Below, piece by piece: positions 42,578 through 51,527 of a stretch of DNA of 64,000 bases. Numbering within the stretch: the first letter of the stretch is position 1; every line of letters starts with the position of its first letter. The DNA is from Variovorax sp. OV700. GTDB lineage: Bacteria > Pseudomonadota > Gammaproteobacteria > Burkholderiales > Burkholderiaceae_C. Both the position numbers and the translations under genes were made by a program. The stretch spans positions 62,001-126,000 of the forward strand of contig NZ_FNDR01000016.1 in NCBI RefSeq assembly GCF_900099805.1, read 5' to 3'. Under the pieces are notes generated by a model. The model did not search any database. It saw only the letters and a list, made by a program, of their open reading frames with translations, and was not told the DNA's origin.

Positions 42578-43065
42578 GAAATTCTTTTGTCTGATCAAAG
42601 CTTGGCAGAACTTGTCTATGGCGTTTCAACCATCATTGCGATTTCGTTCATGCAAATAGCCAGAGGAACGATTTGTTGAGTATTCGAGCTCAACGTCAGC
42701 CGTCGAGCATTCGGATGTACGGCTGGGGATTGTGATGTTGCTCGACAGCAATGAAAGTTAACAATAGTCAAACGCTTGGAATTACCTGCGGAAACCGCGA
42801 CTTAGTTCTCAGCGCGGAGGCTGTGCAGTCTTCAGACTACCTCTTAAGAACTAAAAATTGAGCTGGTCAGACTTTCATCACTTCGAATGGCGGGAGCAAA
42901 ATCTCGGGGCCAATGGTGCTGTGCTCAATGCAGTGTTTTGAAGTTGTCATTTGCATAGTTCGCCGCGCATCGCATAGGGCCCACCCCGGCCTCAGCTTGA
43001 AACGGTGCCATAGCATTCGAATTCCGCCTACAGACATTCCGCCGCGACTTGTGCAAGTTGAGCGC
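42578..43065. other. Intergenic region upstream of the flagellar operon
   Basis: About 490 bases without a convincing gene. The part from about 42600 to 42860 is clearly lower in GC than its surroundings and must contain the promoter of the fliQ operon on the minus strand. I looked for a sigma54 GG-N10-GC pair and a TAAA-N18-GATA element in front of fliQ and found neither. It also holds the promoter of the small plus-strand gene at 43066. Confidence 0.6.
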
Positions 43066-43281
43066 ATGACACACCCCATCGAACTCATCATCGAGGAGCC
43101 AGCCCTCGGTTCATATGTCTGGCGCTTGCTCGAAACGGACACGGAGGGAACGAATCCCAAAGTGCTTCGCGACGCCTTCGACGCGGCCGACACCTATGAA
43201 GCCGCGCTGGCCGCCGGGCAACGTGCGCTGCAGACTGAAATTCGACGACGCACCTCTTCCACCCAGACCCAGAACGCGTGA
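43066..43281 (+). CDS. Small conserved-looking hypothetical protein
   Basis: The 71-residue product starts MTHPIELIIEEPALGSYVW and ends in a charged helix (SYEAALAAGQRALQTEIRRR-like). The layout, a short beta part with SYVW followed by A-rich helix with AAGQ.AL, resembles small proteins common in Burkholderiales whose function is unknown. ATG 43066 follows GTTGAGCGC with a weak ribosome site. It is isolated on the plus strand upstream of the gluconolactonase gene. Confidence 0.6.
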   Translation: MTHPIELIIEEPALGSYVWRLLETDTEGTNPKVLRDAFDAADTYEAALAAGQRALQTEIRRRTSSTQTQNA

Positions 43282-43389
43282 CCCGCGCGGGCTGCGGACG
43301 GCATGCCGCGGTCGGCCACCGTGCCGACGGCTTGTTTCCGCCGCAGATCGGCAATGTCTCCCGTGTCCTCCTGTACGTAAGATCGGTCC

Positions 43390-43411
43390 CTCGCCTGTGA
43401 GCACAGGCGAG
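43390..43411. promoter_or_regulatory. Perfect inverted repeat in front of the gluconolactonase gene
   Basis: CTCGCCTGTG and CACAGGCGAG form a perfect 10-bp inverted repeat with a 2-base centre, ending 34 bases before the ATG at 43446. It could be an operator dyad for a transcription factor or a stem-loop near the 5' end of the mRNA. The ribosome site ACAGGAG follows it. Confidence 0.5.
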
Positions 43412-43445
43412 CAGTACCTTTCCATACGACACAGGAGATCTACCG

Positions 43446-44549
43446 ATGCAGAACGGAAGCCGTCATCGCCGCCAGTTCCTGAAGACCGCCGCGGGCTCCG
43501 GATTGGCGGCCCTCACGGGACTGGCCGATGCGCAATCTTTTGAATTCAAGCCCAACCAGCGCTATCCGGACCCCTCGGTGCTGATCCTGGACCCGAGCTT
43601 TGCCAGATACCGCATCTACAGCAGCACCGTCGAGCAGGTGGGCAGCGGCATGCGGTGGGCAGAGGGGCCGGTGTACTTTCCCGACGGGGGCTACCTGCTG
43701 TGCAGCGACATTCCCAACAACCGGATCATGAAGTACGACGAGCGAACCGGCAGGTTCACGGTGCACAAGCAGAACGCCAACTTTGCCAATGGCAACACGC
43801 GTGATCGCCAAGGCCGCCTCGTCACCTGCGAGCACTCCGTCACGCGCCGCGTGGTGCGCACTGAGAAAGACGGCCGCATGACGGTGCTGGCCGACAGCTT
43901 CGAGGGCAAGAAGCTCAATGCGCCCAACGACGTGGTGGTGAGGTCCGACGACACCGTGTGGTTCACCGACCCGACCTTCGGCATCAATGGCGAGTGGGAA
44001 GGCTCCAGGGCCACGCCGGAACAGGCGACGACCAACGTCTATCGCGTTTCAACGGACGGCAAGCTCACCGCGGTGATCACCGATCTGATGAACCCGAACG
44101 GCCTCGCGTTTTCTCCGGACGAGAAGAAGCTTTACGTGGTCGAGTGGAAAAGCACGCCCCACCGCAGCATCTGGAGCTACGACGTTTCAGCCGACGGCAC
44201 CAGCGTGTCGAACAAGACCAAGCTGATCGATGCGGACGGGCCGGGTGCGCTTGACGGATTTCGTGTCGACCGCGACGGCAACCTCTGGTGCGGCTGGGGC
44301 TTCAGCGGCGCGTTCGCGCCCGAGCCGACCGACATCGGCGGCGGAATGAAGGCCCACCTGCCGCTCGGAAAGTCGGAGGATTTCGACGGCGTGAAGGTCT
44401 TCAACCCGCAAGGCAAGCCGATCGGCTTCATCCGGCTGCCGGAGCGCTGCGCAAATCTCGAGTTCGGCGGGCCGAAGCGCAACCGCCTCTACATGGCGAG
44501 CAGCCATTCGCTCTATGCGCTCTACGTAGAGGCGCACGGAGCGGTTTAG
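43446..44549 (+). CDS. Tat-exported SMP-30/gluconolactonase-family lactonase
   Basis: The 367-residue product begins with a Tat signal (RRQFLKTAAGSGLAALTGLADA) and then a six-bladed propeller of the SMP-30/LRE family: MRWAEGPVYFPDGGYLLCSDIPNNRIMKYDE, LNAPNDVVVRSDDTVWFTDPTFG, NPNGLAFSPDEKKLYVVEW and GFRVDRDGNLWCGWG. The Glu in WAEGP, the Asn in APNDV and the Asp in the last motif are the usual metal ligands. Family members hydrolyse sugar lactones in the periplasm. It converges with the alginate-lyase-family gene, suggesting a sugar-acid theme. Confidence 0.9.
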   Translation: MQNGSRHRRQFLKTAAGSGLAALTGLADAQSFEFKPNQRYPDPSVLILDPSFARYRIYSSTVEQVGSGMRWAEGPVYFPDGGYLLCSDIPNNRIMKYDERTGRFTVHKQNANFANGNTRDRQGRLVTCEHSVTRRVVRTEKDGRMTVLADSFEGKKLNAPNDVVVRSDDTVWFTDPTFGINGEWEGSRATPEQATTNVYRVSTDGKLTAVITDLMNPNGLAFSPDEKKLYVVEWKSTPHRSIWSYDVSADGTSVSNKTKLIDADGPGALDGFRVDRDGNLWCGWGFSGAFAPEPTDIGGGMKAHLPLGKSEDFDGVKVFNPQGKPIGFIRLPERCANLEFGGPKRNRLYMASSHSLYALYVEAHGAV

Positions 44550-44570
44550 CAATCGCGGCCCGATGCGTCG

Positions 44571-46814
44571 CTACGCGGCCAGCGACGCAATCTCTGACGC
44601 CGGCAGCGCACCGTGGTAGATGCGGAAGTCATCGAGCCGGCCGCGCAGGAATGGATCGGTCGAATACTGCGAGCGGCCGAGAAAGTTCTGCGTGGTCTCG
44701 CCAAGATCGAACGGCGACAGCGTCATCTGCGCATTGCTGCCGGCCACCGCGCCATCGACGTACAGCGTGCCAAGCGAGCCGGACAAGGTCACGGCCACAT
44801 GCACCCAGCGGCCCGTGGGCAGCGGCGACGAGCCCTCGATCAGCTGATTGTTGTAGCCGTGCACGGTGGTGATCGCATAGCGCACCACGCCGGCGCCGCT
44901 GCGTGGCGTCAGCATCATGTAGCGGCGCTGGCCGGAGCCGAAATCGAACACGCGCGACCACGTCGAGATGGCGTCCAGGTACACCCAGCATGCGATTGTG
45001 AAGTCGGCCAGGTTCTTCACCGGCGCCGCGGGAAGGCTGACGTAGTCCGCGGCGCTTGCCAGGCCGACGGCGCCGCCCTCGTGCCCCGCCACCCACGCCG
45101 GATTGCCCGCGAGTGTGCTGGCGGCAAAGCGGCCCGTTGCATCGACGGCCGAAGTACCTTGCGCTTCGTCGAACTTGAGCTGCATCAGCAACTCGGCCTT
45201 GATGGCGGCCCTTGCCTCCGTGGAAGGAGCGCTCTCGCCGCCCGCATTCACCGCCACCACAACGTAGTGCCACACCTCACCGGCGCTGACGGTACTGTCG
45301 GTGAAGGTGAGCGTGTCGGTGATGCCCGATGTCACTGTGGTGTAGGGCCCGCCCGCAATGGCCGCGCGCTTGACGGTGTAGCTCAGCGCGCCGGTGCTGC
45401 CCCACCACGACAGATCGACCTGCGCTGCGCGCACCCGCGCCGTGAGCCCGTTCGGCGGCACGAGCGTGGCGATCGGGTCGCGCGTGTAGGTGAGCGTTCC
45501 GAACCCCAGCTGGTCGCCGTTGTTGCCATCGTCTTCGGGGCGCATCTGGATGGCCTGCAGCAAGGTATAGGGCGTGGCGATGCCGAGCCGGTTCGCATAG
45601 TGGTTGTAGACGCTTTCCCAGATGCCGCGCCGGTGCCCCTGAGCGCCGGTCGACAGCACGCTTTGCGTTCCCTGCTTGTTGATGTTGGTAAAGAATGGCA
45701 CGGTGTAGAAATCGCCGGAGCCATCGCGAAGGTTGGACTTGGCCACGTACTCGGCCCCGGCCAAAAAGCGGTTGTTCTCGTAGCTGTAGACGTCGTCGCC
45801 CTGGTTCCAGGCCATCTCGCAGAACACTCCCGCCAAGCCGATGCCGAGCGTGCAATGGCCTTGGTCGCGGCCGCTCTCCTGCCACTGGCCAAGGTAGCCC
45901 GGATGCACGTGATAGACCGCCTGCAGTCCGGCGCCGTTGCCTTGGCCGGTCTTGTAATAGCCGAGCGCCTCGTCGTAGAGGTCGGGCCGGTCGCACAGCA
46001 CGCCGATGGCCAGGATCGAGGCCAACGTGCATTGATCCCAGTTGGCCCAGTAGTTGGTGATTTCGGCACCGTTGTGGTTGACGAGGAAGCTGTGGTTGAG
46101 CGGATAGAACACCGTCAGCATCATGTTCTGGAAGCGCGCAAAGTCGCTTGCCGCCCAGCCCGGATAGGACCGCATGATCTCGGCCGCATTCGCGAACTGG
46201 TGACCGTAGATGCCCGCCGCCAGGAAGCGGTCCGCGTTGCCTTCGATCGACGTCAGCGTGGACGACCAGGCGTTGAGGAAGACGACTGCCAAGTCGGCAT
46301 AGCGCGTGTCTTGCGACACCTTCCAGCGCAGTGCCAGCTGATAGCTTCGAGCGATGTCGATGTACATCTGCGCAAAGTTCTGGTCGTCTCCGCCGCGAAT
46401 CACCGTGGCGAGCGGCCGCGGGGTGGCGCCGAGCTGCGAACGGCCATTGGCTTTCAACCTGTTCCAACCGTCGAGCCAGGGCTGCGCATTGGCCGCGACC
46501 TTTGCGCGCATGCGATCGAAGTCGGCCTCGGTATGCAGGAGGCCGGGGTGCACGAATTTTCGCGATGGAGCGGGTATTTCTTCGGCCGCGGCATCGGTCG
46601 AGGAATCGGGCCCCGCGGAGGAGACGACAGCCGAGGACGTGGAAGCGTTCTGCGATGCCGCGGCCAGCCCGCCGAAGCCGCCCGCCACGCCTGCGCCACC
46701 CCCTCCTCCTCCGCCCCCACACGCGGTCGTGCCGAGCGCGACCAGGCTCATTGCGCCCATGCAGAAGGTGCGGCGGCCTAGGGGAATGTTGTTTTCACTG
46801 TCTTGTGGATGCAT
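44571..46814 (-). CDS. Alginate-lyase-family lipoprotein with Fn3-like and LamG domains
   Basis: The 747-residue product starts with a lipoprotein-type signal (GRRTFCMGAMSLVALGTTAC, Cys about 32) followed by a Gly-rich stretch. Residues about 90-400 form an alpha-toroid alginate-lyase domain: HPGLLHTEADFDRMRAKV, FLAAGIYGHQFANAAEIMR, NHNGAEITNYWANWDQC and ESGRDQGHCTLG, whose Asn, His, Tyr and Arg residues fit the active site. Residues about 440-530 look like a fibronectin-III module. Residues about 550-747 are a LamG/concanavalin-like lectin domain (LAGSLG-TLYVDGAVAG type). It probably degrades uronate polysaccharides at the cell surface. ATG 46814 is preferred over 46856 because it places the signal correctly. 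Confidence 0.85.
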   Translation of the reverse strand: MHPQDSENNIPLGRRTFCMGAMSLVALGTTACGGGGGGGGAGVAGGFGGLAAASQNASTSSAVVSSAGPDSSTDAAAEEIPAPSRKFVHPGLLHTEADFDRMRAKVAANAQPWLDGWNRLKANGRSQLGATPRPLATVIRGGDDQNFAQMYIDIARSYQLALRWKVSQDTRYADLAVVFLNAWSSTLTSIEGNADRFLAAGIYGHQFANAAEIMRSYPGWAASDFARFQNMMLTVFYPLNHSFLVNHNGAEITNYWANWDQCTLASILAIGVLCDRPDLYDEALGYYKTGQGNGAGLQAVYHVHPGYLGQWQESGRDQGHCTLGIGLAGVFCEMAWNQGDDVYSYENNRFLAGAEYVAKSNLRDGSGDFYTVPFFTNINKQGTQSVLSTGAQGHRRGIWESVYNHYANRLGIATPYTLLQAIQMRPEDDGNNGDQLGFGTLTYTRDPIATLVPPNGLTARVRAAQVDLSWWGSTGALSYTVKRAAIAGGPYTTVTSGITDTLTFTDSTVSAGEVWHYVVVAVNAGGESAPSTEARAAIKAELLMQLKFDEAQGTSAVDATGRFAASTLAGNPAWVAGHEGGAVGLASAADYVSLPAAPVKNLADFTIACWVYLDAISTWSRVFDFGSGQRRYMMLTPRSGAGVVRYAITTVHGYNNQLIEGSSPLPTGRWVHVAVTLSGSLGTLYVDGAVAGSNAQMTLSPFDLGETTQNFLGRSQYSTDPFLRGRLDDFRIYHGALPASEIASLAA

Positions 46815-46992
46815 GTCGAAGCGCTGTTGGTTAAAAATTGTTACAGCAACATGCATGCCAATCGGCGGATGAAACCTTTTCCATTCGCCGATCGGCCCTC
46901 ATCCACGCCGCGGCATGCCGCGAGTGCCCCAGAGATGACACTCAGCGTCACATCGGGGCGCCGATGCGCTCAAGAATGTCAGTCCCGTCGGT

Positions 46993-47376
46993 TCAGCTCT
47001 TCGGGCCGATATGAATCTCCGGAAACCTGTCGTCGTAGAACGCGATGCGGCCCTTCAGGGCCTTGTGTTCGTCGTACGGGCTCTCATACGTCCAGGCGAC
47101 GTCGTCGATCTGCCGTTCGCCCAGGCTCACGCTGTAATAGTTCGCATGGCCCTTGAATGGGCATTCTGAAATCGTCTGCGAGTGACTCAGCTTCTCCATG
47201 CGGACGTCGCCGCGCGGAAAGTAGTAACGCACCGGGGACTTGTCTTCGTCGACCTTGATCACGTCTCTCGAGTTGGCGACGACGACGCCTTCGACTTCAA
47301 CTTCCATCGGCTGCTCAAGCTGTTCTTCCCGCACCTGGTGATCGGGCCATTTGCGGTGTCCTGGTGATTTGCTCAT
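46993..47376 (-). CDS. DUF427 domain protein
   Basis: The 127-residue product contains the DUF427 signature: VEGVVVANSRDVIKVDEDKSPVRYYFPRGDVRMEKL, SQTISECPFKGHANYYSV, DDVAWTYESPYDEHKALKGRIAFYDDR. The family is widespread and its reaction is unknown. Length is close to normal. ATG 47376 (MSKSPGHRKWPDH) follows AGGAGTTCAAG. Its first 20 codons overlap the end of a decayed hydrolase frame (47314-47551). Confidence 0.9.
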   Translation of the reverse strand: MSKSPGHRKWPDHQVREEQLEQPMEVEVEGVVVANSRDVIKVDEDKSPVRYYFPRGDVRMEKLSHSQTISECPFKGHANYYSVSLGERQIDDVAWTYESPYDEHKALKGRIAFYDDRFPEIHIGPKS

Positions 47377-47551
47377 CTTGAACTCCTGGTTGGTCGAGAT
47401 GGCTCTTGAACCAGTCGCATGCCAATATCGAAACGGCGCCGAGCGCACCGGGCTCTTCGAACAGGTGCGTTGCGCCAGGCACCAGCGACAGCCGCTTCTC
47501 TGACTCGAAGCGACTGCCGTTCGATGGGCCAGGCTTCGGAATACATGCCTA
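47314..47551 (-). pseudogene. C-terminal remnant of an alpha/beta hydrolase (dienelactone-hydrolase type)
   Basis: In a frame different from DUF427 the minus strand reads EKRLSLVPGATHLFEEPGALGAVS followed by ILACDWFKSHL, the typical C-terminus of DLH-type alpha/beta hydrolases with the catalytic His in ATHLF. Upstream of about 47551 the frame meets TAG and no further hydrolase homology is seen; the rest of the gene is gone. The remaining 47552-47785 shows nothing I can support. Confidence 0.6.
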
Positions 47552-47785
47552 CCCTTTCAAAGGGCGGGCCTCAGCAGTGGCTGCGGAGGGCGCGTGTGTG
47601 CGGAGCGTGTGCGGAACATCTCGAATGTCATTTCGGTTTCCTTGCGTGCGAAACATATGGCCTCGCACATGAACCACTGTATTTTTCGGGCACGCGCTTT
47701 CTGTAGGGTGATGCTCACATCGGCGTAGGCGAAGCGAACCGTTGCATCTTGAAAGAAGAAGGGCATGCCCGAACGCCGCCCCGCG

Positions 47786-48790
47786 TTACGCCAGAACAAA
47801 TCCGCTTATCAGGTTCTCTCTCATCAACCGGTTTTGCAGACTGCCCAAAGGTCTTGCAATCTCTTTCAGGAACTGGCTTCGGAGCGGCGCTTCCGCTCGT
47901 ACCAAGCGGATCGCCTCCATTGCGTCTACGGCTTGAAAACCCAGGTTGTCGTGCGGTCGAAGCTGGGACAAGCCATCGAGGTCCGAAGACAAGACTGTGG
48001 CGATCTTTGGGTAACCTCCGGTGGTCTGGTGGTCGGCTAGCAATATCGAAGCCACGCCGTCGCCTCCGACCTGTATCGAGCCCCGCACGATCGGCTCGGA
48101 AGGGATGGACAAGGCATCCTTCAGTGCCAACTTCGGGCCGGAGAGACGCATGCCCATCCGGTCGCAGGCCGGCGTGACCGCAAAGCTCTCTTGAAGGAAC
48201 GCAGCCGCGGAGTCAGCCTCGAATCTGCCGGTCTGCGGCCCCAGCACAACCCGCGCGAGCTTGCGCGAATAAGCAAAAGCGGGAACCGGAAGATCGCCCT
48301 CCCGTTCCTCCGCAATTCTGGTGTTGCGCAACAAGACCGCGGCACCGGGAGCAAGGCTGCCGCCACCAAGACCAGACGTCGAATGCGTTGCGGTGTGCCC
48401 TGCCCACTGCTCGCACACCAGTTCTCCACAGAACGCCAGGTAGGCCCAACTTCCCCAACGTCCGGGACGAACCGACAGCACGTCTCCTGTACGGATGGTT
48501 CGCACGCACCAGGACTTGGTCAGCGCGCCTGAATGGCGAACCTGGAAGTCGCCCCCAGAAACGCAGCACGTCACCTCGCCCGATTCGCACACCACTTCCA
48601 GCCCGCCCATGGAGATTTCCATGGCGGTGGATCCCTCCGGGCATCCCAGCGCAATATTGGCGGCAGCATGTGCAAGTCGATCCATGGGCCCCGAGGCCGG
48701 GACGCCAAACCTCAGCATGCCCGGTCGCCCGCCGTCCTGGTAGGAGACCAGCGGGCCGCAGGACCTGACCAGCAGCCTGGCCTCAGTCAT
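47786..48790 (-). CDS. pxpC: 5-oxoprolinase subunit C (biotin-dependent carboxyltransferase family)
   Basis: The 334-residue KipA/PxpC-family protein shows SYQDGGRPGMLRFGVPASGPMDRLAHAAANIALGCPEGSTAMEIS, RVVLGPQTGRFEADSAAAFLQESFAV and DRMGMRLSGPKLA. With PxpB and PxpA it hydrolyses 5-oxoproline (pyroglutamate) to glutamate using ATP. It starts at ATG 48790 and overlaps the pxpB stop by 8 bases. It is the last gene of the locus. Confidence 0.92.
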   Translation of the reverse strand: MTEARLLVRSCGPLVSYQDGGRPGMLRFGVPASGPMDRLAHAAANIALGCPEGSTAMEISMGGLEVVCESGEVTCCVSGGDFQVRHSGALTKSWCVRTIRTGDVLSVRPGRWGSWAYLAFCGELVCEQWAGHTATHSTSGLGGGSLAPGAAVLLRNTRIAEEREGDLPVPAFAYSRKLARVVLGPQTGRFEADSAAAFLQESFAVTPACDRMGMRLSGPKLALKDALSIPSEPIVRGSIQVGGDGVASILLADHQTTGGYPKIATVLSSDLDGLSQLRPHDNLGFQAVDAMEAIRLVRAEAPLRSQFLKEIARPLGSLQNRLMRENLISGFVLA

Positions 48791-49484
48791 GGTTGCCACT
48801 CTCTCGTCGTGCTTCGTACTCCACCAGGCTGATGCGCTTGAACCTGACCTTGTCCCCCACGCCGAAAAGAAAAGGAGCGCTTTCATCGCGGGTCAGGATC
48901 CGGGTGGGCGACCGGCCGATGATGGACCACCCCGTGGGCATCTTGAGTGTCGTGACAAGACATTGCGGCCCTGCGATGAGCACGCTTCCAGCGGCGATGT
49001 CCCGAAGCGCCGACGGCTTTCGCGGCACCTGGATCTCGCTCGGCACGCCCGACATGTACGCGTACCCGGGCGCGAATCCATACATGCGAACTTGATAGTC
49101 ACCCTGCAAGTGAAGCTTGATCACCTCGTCGATGCAAAGGCCCGACGCCTGGGCCACCGCGGCAAGATCGGGTGCGAAGTCTTCTTCATAGCAAATCTCG
49201 ACCTCGCGCAGTTCCCCTCTAGGCTGGCCGGCGGGGGGATCTTGCTGCAGGTTTTCAGCAGCCTCTCGAATCCGGGTGTGATCCGTGACCAGGGGATCGA
49301 AGTCGATCAGCAGGCTGACAAATGCCGGGATGCATTCGATCATTCCCTCGGGCGGTGAATGCGCCAATGCCCGGTCGAGCGCGAGCACTGCCGCATTGGC
49401 CTGGTCGGTGATCACATCTCCAAAGGAAACCAGCAGCGAGTGGTCCGCAACAGGAACATACGTTGGCCATCCTTGCTCGAGCAT
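48783..49484 (-). CDS. pxpB: 5-oxoprolinase subunit B (KipI family)
   Basis: The 233-residue product contains the KipI/PxpB signatures DHSLLVSFGDVITDQANAAVLALDRAL, the VEICYEEDFAPDLAAVA segment, FAPGYAYMSGVPSEIQVPRKP and GPQCLVTTLKMPTGWSIIGRSPTRI. It pairs with PxpC in the oxoprolinase complex. Start and length are normal, and it overlaps pxpC, so the two are translated together. Confidence 0.93.
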   Translation of the reverse strand: MLEQGWPTYVPVADHSLLVSFGDVITDQANAAVLALDRALAHSPPEGMIECIPAFVSLLIDFDPLVTDHTRIREAAENLQQDPPAGQPRGELREVEICYEEDFAPDLAAVAQASGLCIDEVIKLHLQGDYQVRMYGFAPGYAYMSGVPSEIQVPRKPSALRDIAAGSVLIAGPQCLVTTLKMPTGWSIIGRSPTRILTRDESAPFLFGVGDKVRFKRISLVEYEARRESGNHD

Positions 49485-49505
49485 CGAACTTCCTCGTACC
49501 GGTAG

Positions 49506-50264
49506 CTAGTCGAGAAACGAGACCAGCGTGACCCCTTCGGCCTCCAATCGCATCCGGACGTGGCGGGCCATCTCGACGGACTCTGCACTGTCGCCGTGGA
49601 CACAGATCGATTCAGCCTTCAACGGGATCGGCTCGGCGCCCAGGACGGGCATCTTCCCGGTCTTCAGGAAGCCGATCAAACGATCCGCGGCGTCCCTTGC
49701 ATCGTGCAGCACCGCGCCCTCCTGGCTGCGCGGCACCAGATGGCCATTGGGCAGGTACGCGCGATCGGCGAATATCTCGGAGAAGACCTGAAGCGCCTGT
49801 TCACGAGCGGCGTGCTCCAGGTTCGTGCCCGATATGGCAAGGATCGCAAGGGCGGGATCGATCGCCTTGACCACCGAGACAATGGCCTTGGCAACCGCCA
49901 TGTCGGCCGCGGCAAGATTGCCAAGTGCGCCATGGGGCTTGACGTAGCTCACCCGGGTGCCCGCCAGGCGAGCCATCGCCGCAAGGGAGCCGACCTGCGC
50001 CGCGACCATCCGGCCGATCTCGGCGGGTTGCATCGGAATCACGCGTCGCCCGAACCCCTCGCGGTCGGCATAGCCGGGATGGGCACCGACCTTCACCCCA
50101 CGGTCGGCAGCCAATCGCAATGTCCTGTACATCGTTTCCGCATCACCGGCATGGCCGCCGCAGGCGATGTTCGCGCTGGTGACGCAGTCGAGAATCAGCG
50201 CGTCATTTCCCATGACCCACGGGCCGTAGCCTTCACCCAGGTCGGAATTCAGATCGATCCGCAT
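49506..50264 (-). CDS. pxpA: 5-oxoprolinase subunit A (LamB/YcsF family)
   Basis: The 252-residue product begins MRIDLNSDLGEGYGPW and carries CVTSANIACGGHAGDAETMYRTLRLAADRGVKVGAHPGYADREGFGRR, then VKPHGALGNLA and EIFADRAYLPNGHLVPRSQEGAVLHD, and ends with the ICVHGDSAES motif. These identify PxpA. It is complete. It stands 21 bases from pxpB in the order A-B-C. Confidence 0.95.
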   Translation of the reverse strand: MRIDLNSDLGEGYGPWVMGNDALILDCVTSANIACGGHAGDAETMYRTLRLAADRGVKVGAHPGYADREGFGRRVIPMQPAEIGRMVAAQVGSLAAMARLAGTRVSYVKPHGALGNLAAADMAVAKAIVSVVKAIDPALAILAISGTNLEHAAREQALQVFSEIFADRAYLPNGHLVPRSQEGAVLHDARDAADRLIGFLKTGKMPVLGAEPIPLKAESICVHGDSAESVEMARHVRMRLEAEGVTLVSFLD

Positions 50265-50285
50265 CCGCGAGTCCTCGTTTTATTT

Positions 50286-50738
50286 CTACTTGCCAGGGAG
50301 ATTCGTTGCACGAGTGAGCAGCGTCACGCCTGCGCCCTCGGCCGAGGCGTAGTAGGTAAAGCCCGTGCAGTTCGCGCGACGCCCCCGCATCAGCACGGGC
50401 AGTCCCAGCGCTCCGGCTTTCGTCTCTGCCGCATCGGCATCCGGAACCTCGAACCCGATGTGGAAAACTCCCTCGCCCTTGCTGTCCAGATGAACGCGCT
50501 GCGGCGACGGTTCATCGTTGGGCTCGCAAAGCTGGATTTGCACATTGGGCAGGTTGCAGACCCTGTACTTGAGCGTGCGAAAGCCGGCCTCGCTGGGAAC
50601 GCTCAGCTCTTCATACTCGGACAAGGGCGGGTACTCGGTCCAGGGGCCCACGCCGATGGATTCGTAGTAGGCCTGCGTCTTGTCGATGTCGTGCACCACC
50701 ATGCAGATGTGGTGAAGCTTGTTGAACGGGTGTGACAT
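50286..50738 (-). CDS. VOC-family (glyoxalase/epimerase-like) protein
   Basis: The 150-residue product has one vicinal-oxygen-chelate fold pair: LHHICMVVHDIDKTQAYYESIGVGPW with the first metal His, and FHIGFEVPDADAAETKAGALGLPVL with the second. It is similar in outline to methylmalonyl-CoA epimerase-like VOC proteins, but the substrate cannot be told. It lies 3 bases after the SDR gene and 21 bases before pxpA, in one operon. Confidence 0.85.
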   Translation of the reverse strand: MSHPFNKLHHICMVVHDIDKTQAYYESIGVGPWTEYPPLSEYEELSVPSEAGFRTLKYRVCNLPNVQIQLCEPNDEPSPQRVHLDSKGEGVFHIGFEVPDADAAETKAGALGLPVLMRGRRANCTGFTYYASAEGAGVTLLTRATNLPGK

Positions 50739-50741
50739 CGA

Positions 50742-51515
50742 TCAGCCCTTGACTGGAACGACATAATTAAGAACGCGCCGTCCCCCGTCCACGTACATGG
50801 TTTCTCCGGTGATGTACGACGCATCTTCACTCGCAAGGAATGCGACGACCGACGCAATTTCCGACGGCTGGCCGTAGCGGCCCAGCGGGGTCCGCGAGAG
50901 GATTGCATGATTGCCCGCGCTCTGGACAAACGCCCCGGCAACCATGTCGGTCATGATGGTCCCGGGCCCGACGCCGACGACCCGAATGCCGTGCGGCGCA
51001 AACGCCACCGCCGCGGTAGACGTCACCTGATTCATGCCGCCCTTCGAAATCGCGTACGGCGCAACGTTGGGGTTGGCCAGCCCGGAGTTGATCGAAGACA
51101 TGTTGATGACCACGCCGCCCTTGCCTTGGCTGATCATCTGGCGGCCCGCGGCCTGTGTCCCGTAGAAGGCGCCCTTGAGATTGACGTCCAGCACGCGGCC
51201 GAGCATTTCTTCGGTGACGTCCAGAAACTCCACCACCGGTGCGATACCGGCATTGTTCACCATGATGTCGATGGCACCGAAATGCTGAACCGCCGCCTCG
51301 ACAAGGCTGACCACCTCGCTCTTTTTCGAAACGTCCGCACGCACTGCGAAGACATTGGCTGCCGTGCCTATCTCATCGGCCGTCCTGGCCAGAGTCTCTG
51401 CGTCGATGTCGGAGACAACCACTTTTGCGCCCTCGGCCAGAAGACGTTCGGCCGTCGCGCGCCCGATGCCTCGCGCGGCCCCTGTCACCACTGCAACTTT
51501 GCCTGCAAGCCTCAT
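50742..51515 (-). CDS. Short-chain dehydrogenase/reductase (SDR)
   Basis: The 257-residue classical SDR has the NAD(P)-binding motif TGAARGIG at residues 12-19, DxxAET-type VVSDIDAETL after beta-2 (suggesting NAD preference), NNAGIAPV, NMSSINS and the YAISK catalytic pair. The C-terminus LASEDASYITGETMYVDGG is typical. The substrate is unknown; context points to oxidation of a hydroxy acid in the same pathway as PxpABC and the FAD enzyme. Confidence 0.93.
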   Translation of the reverse strand: MRLAGKVAVVTGAARGIGRATAERLLAEGAKVVVSDIDAETLARTADEIGTAANVFAVRADVSKKSEVVSLVEAAVQHFGAIDIMVNNAGIAPVVEFLDVTEEMLGRVLDVNLKGAFYGTQAAGRQMISQGKGGVVINMSSINSGLANPNVAPYAISKGGMNQVTSTAAVAFAPHGIRVVGVGPGTIMTDMVAGAFVQSAGNHAILSRTPLGRYGQPSEIASVVAFLASEDASYITGETMYVDGGRRVLNYVVPVKG

Positions 51516-51527
51516 TTCGACTTCCTC

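Noticed and set aside
42578..43065. Sigma54 or sigma28 promoter in front of fliQ
   Set aside because: No GG-N10-GC pair and no TAAA-N18-GATA was found on the minus strand; near matches have the wrong spacing.
44613..46781. Plus-strand open frame of 722 codons
   Set aside because: Antisense to the alginate-lyase-family gene, which has clear domains and a lipoprotein signal in the opposite direction.
47557..47799. Minus-strand frame of 80 codons before pxpC
   Set aside because: No recognisable domain or ribosome site; it lies between a decayed hydrolase end and the pxp operon.
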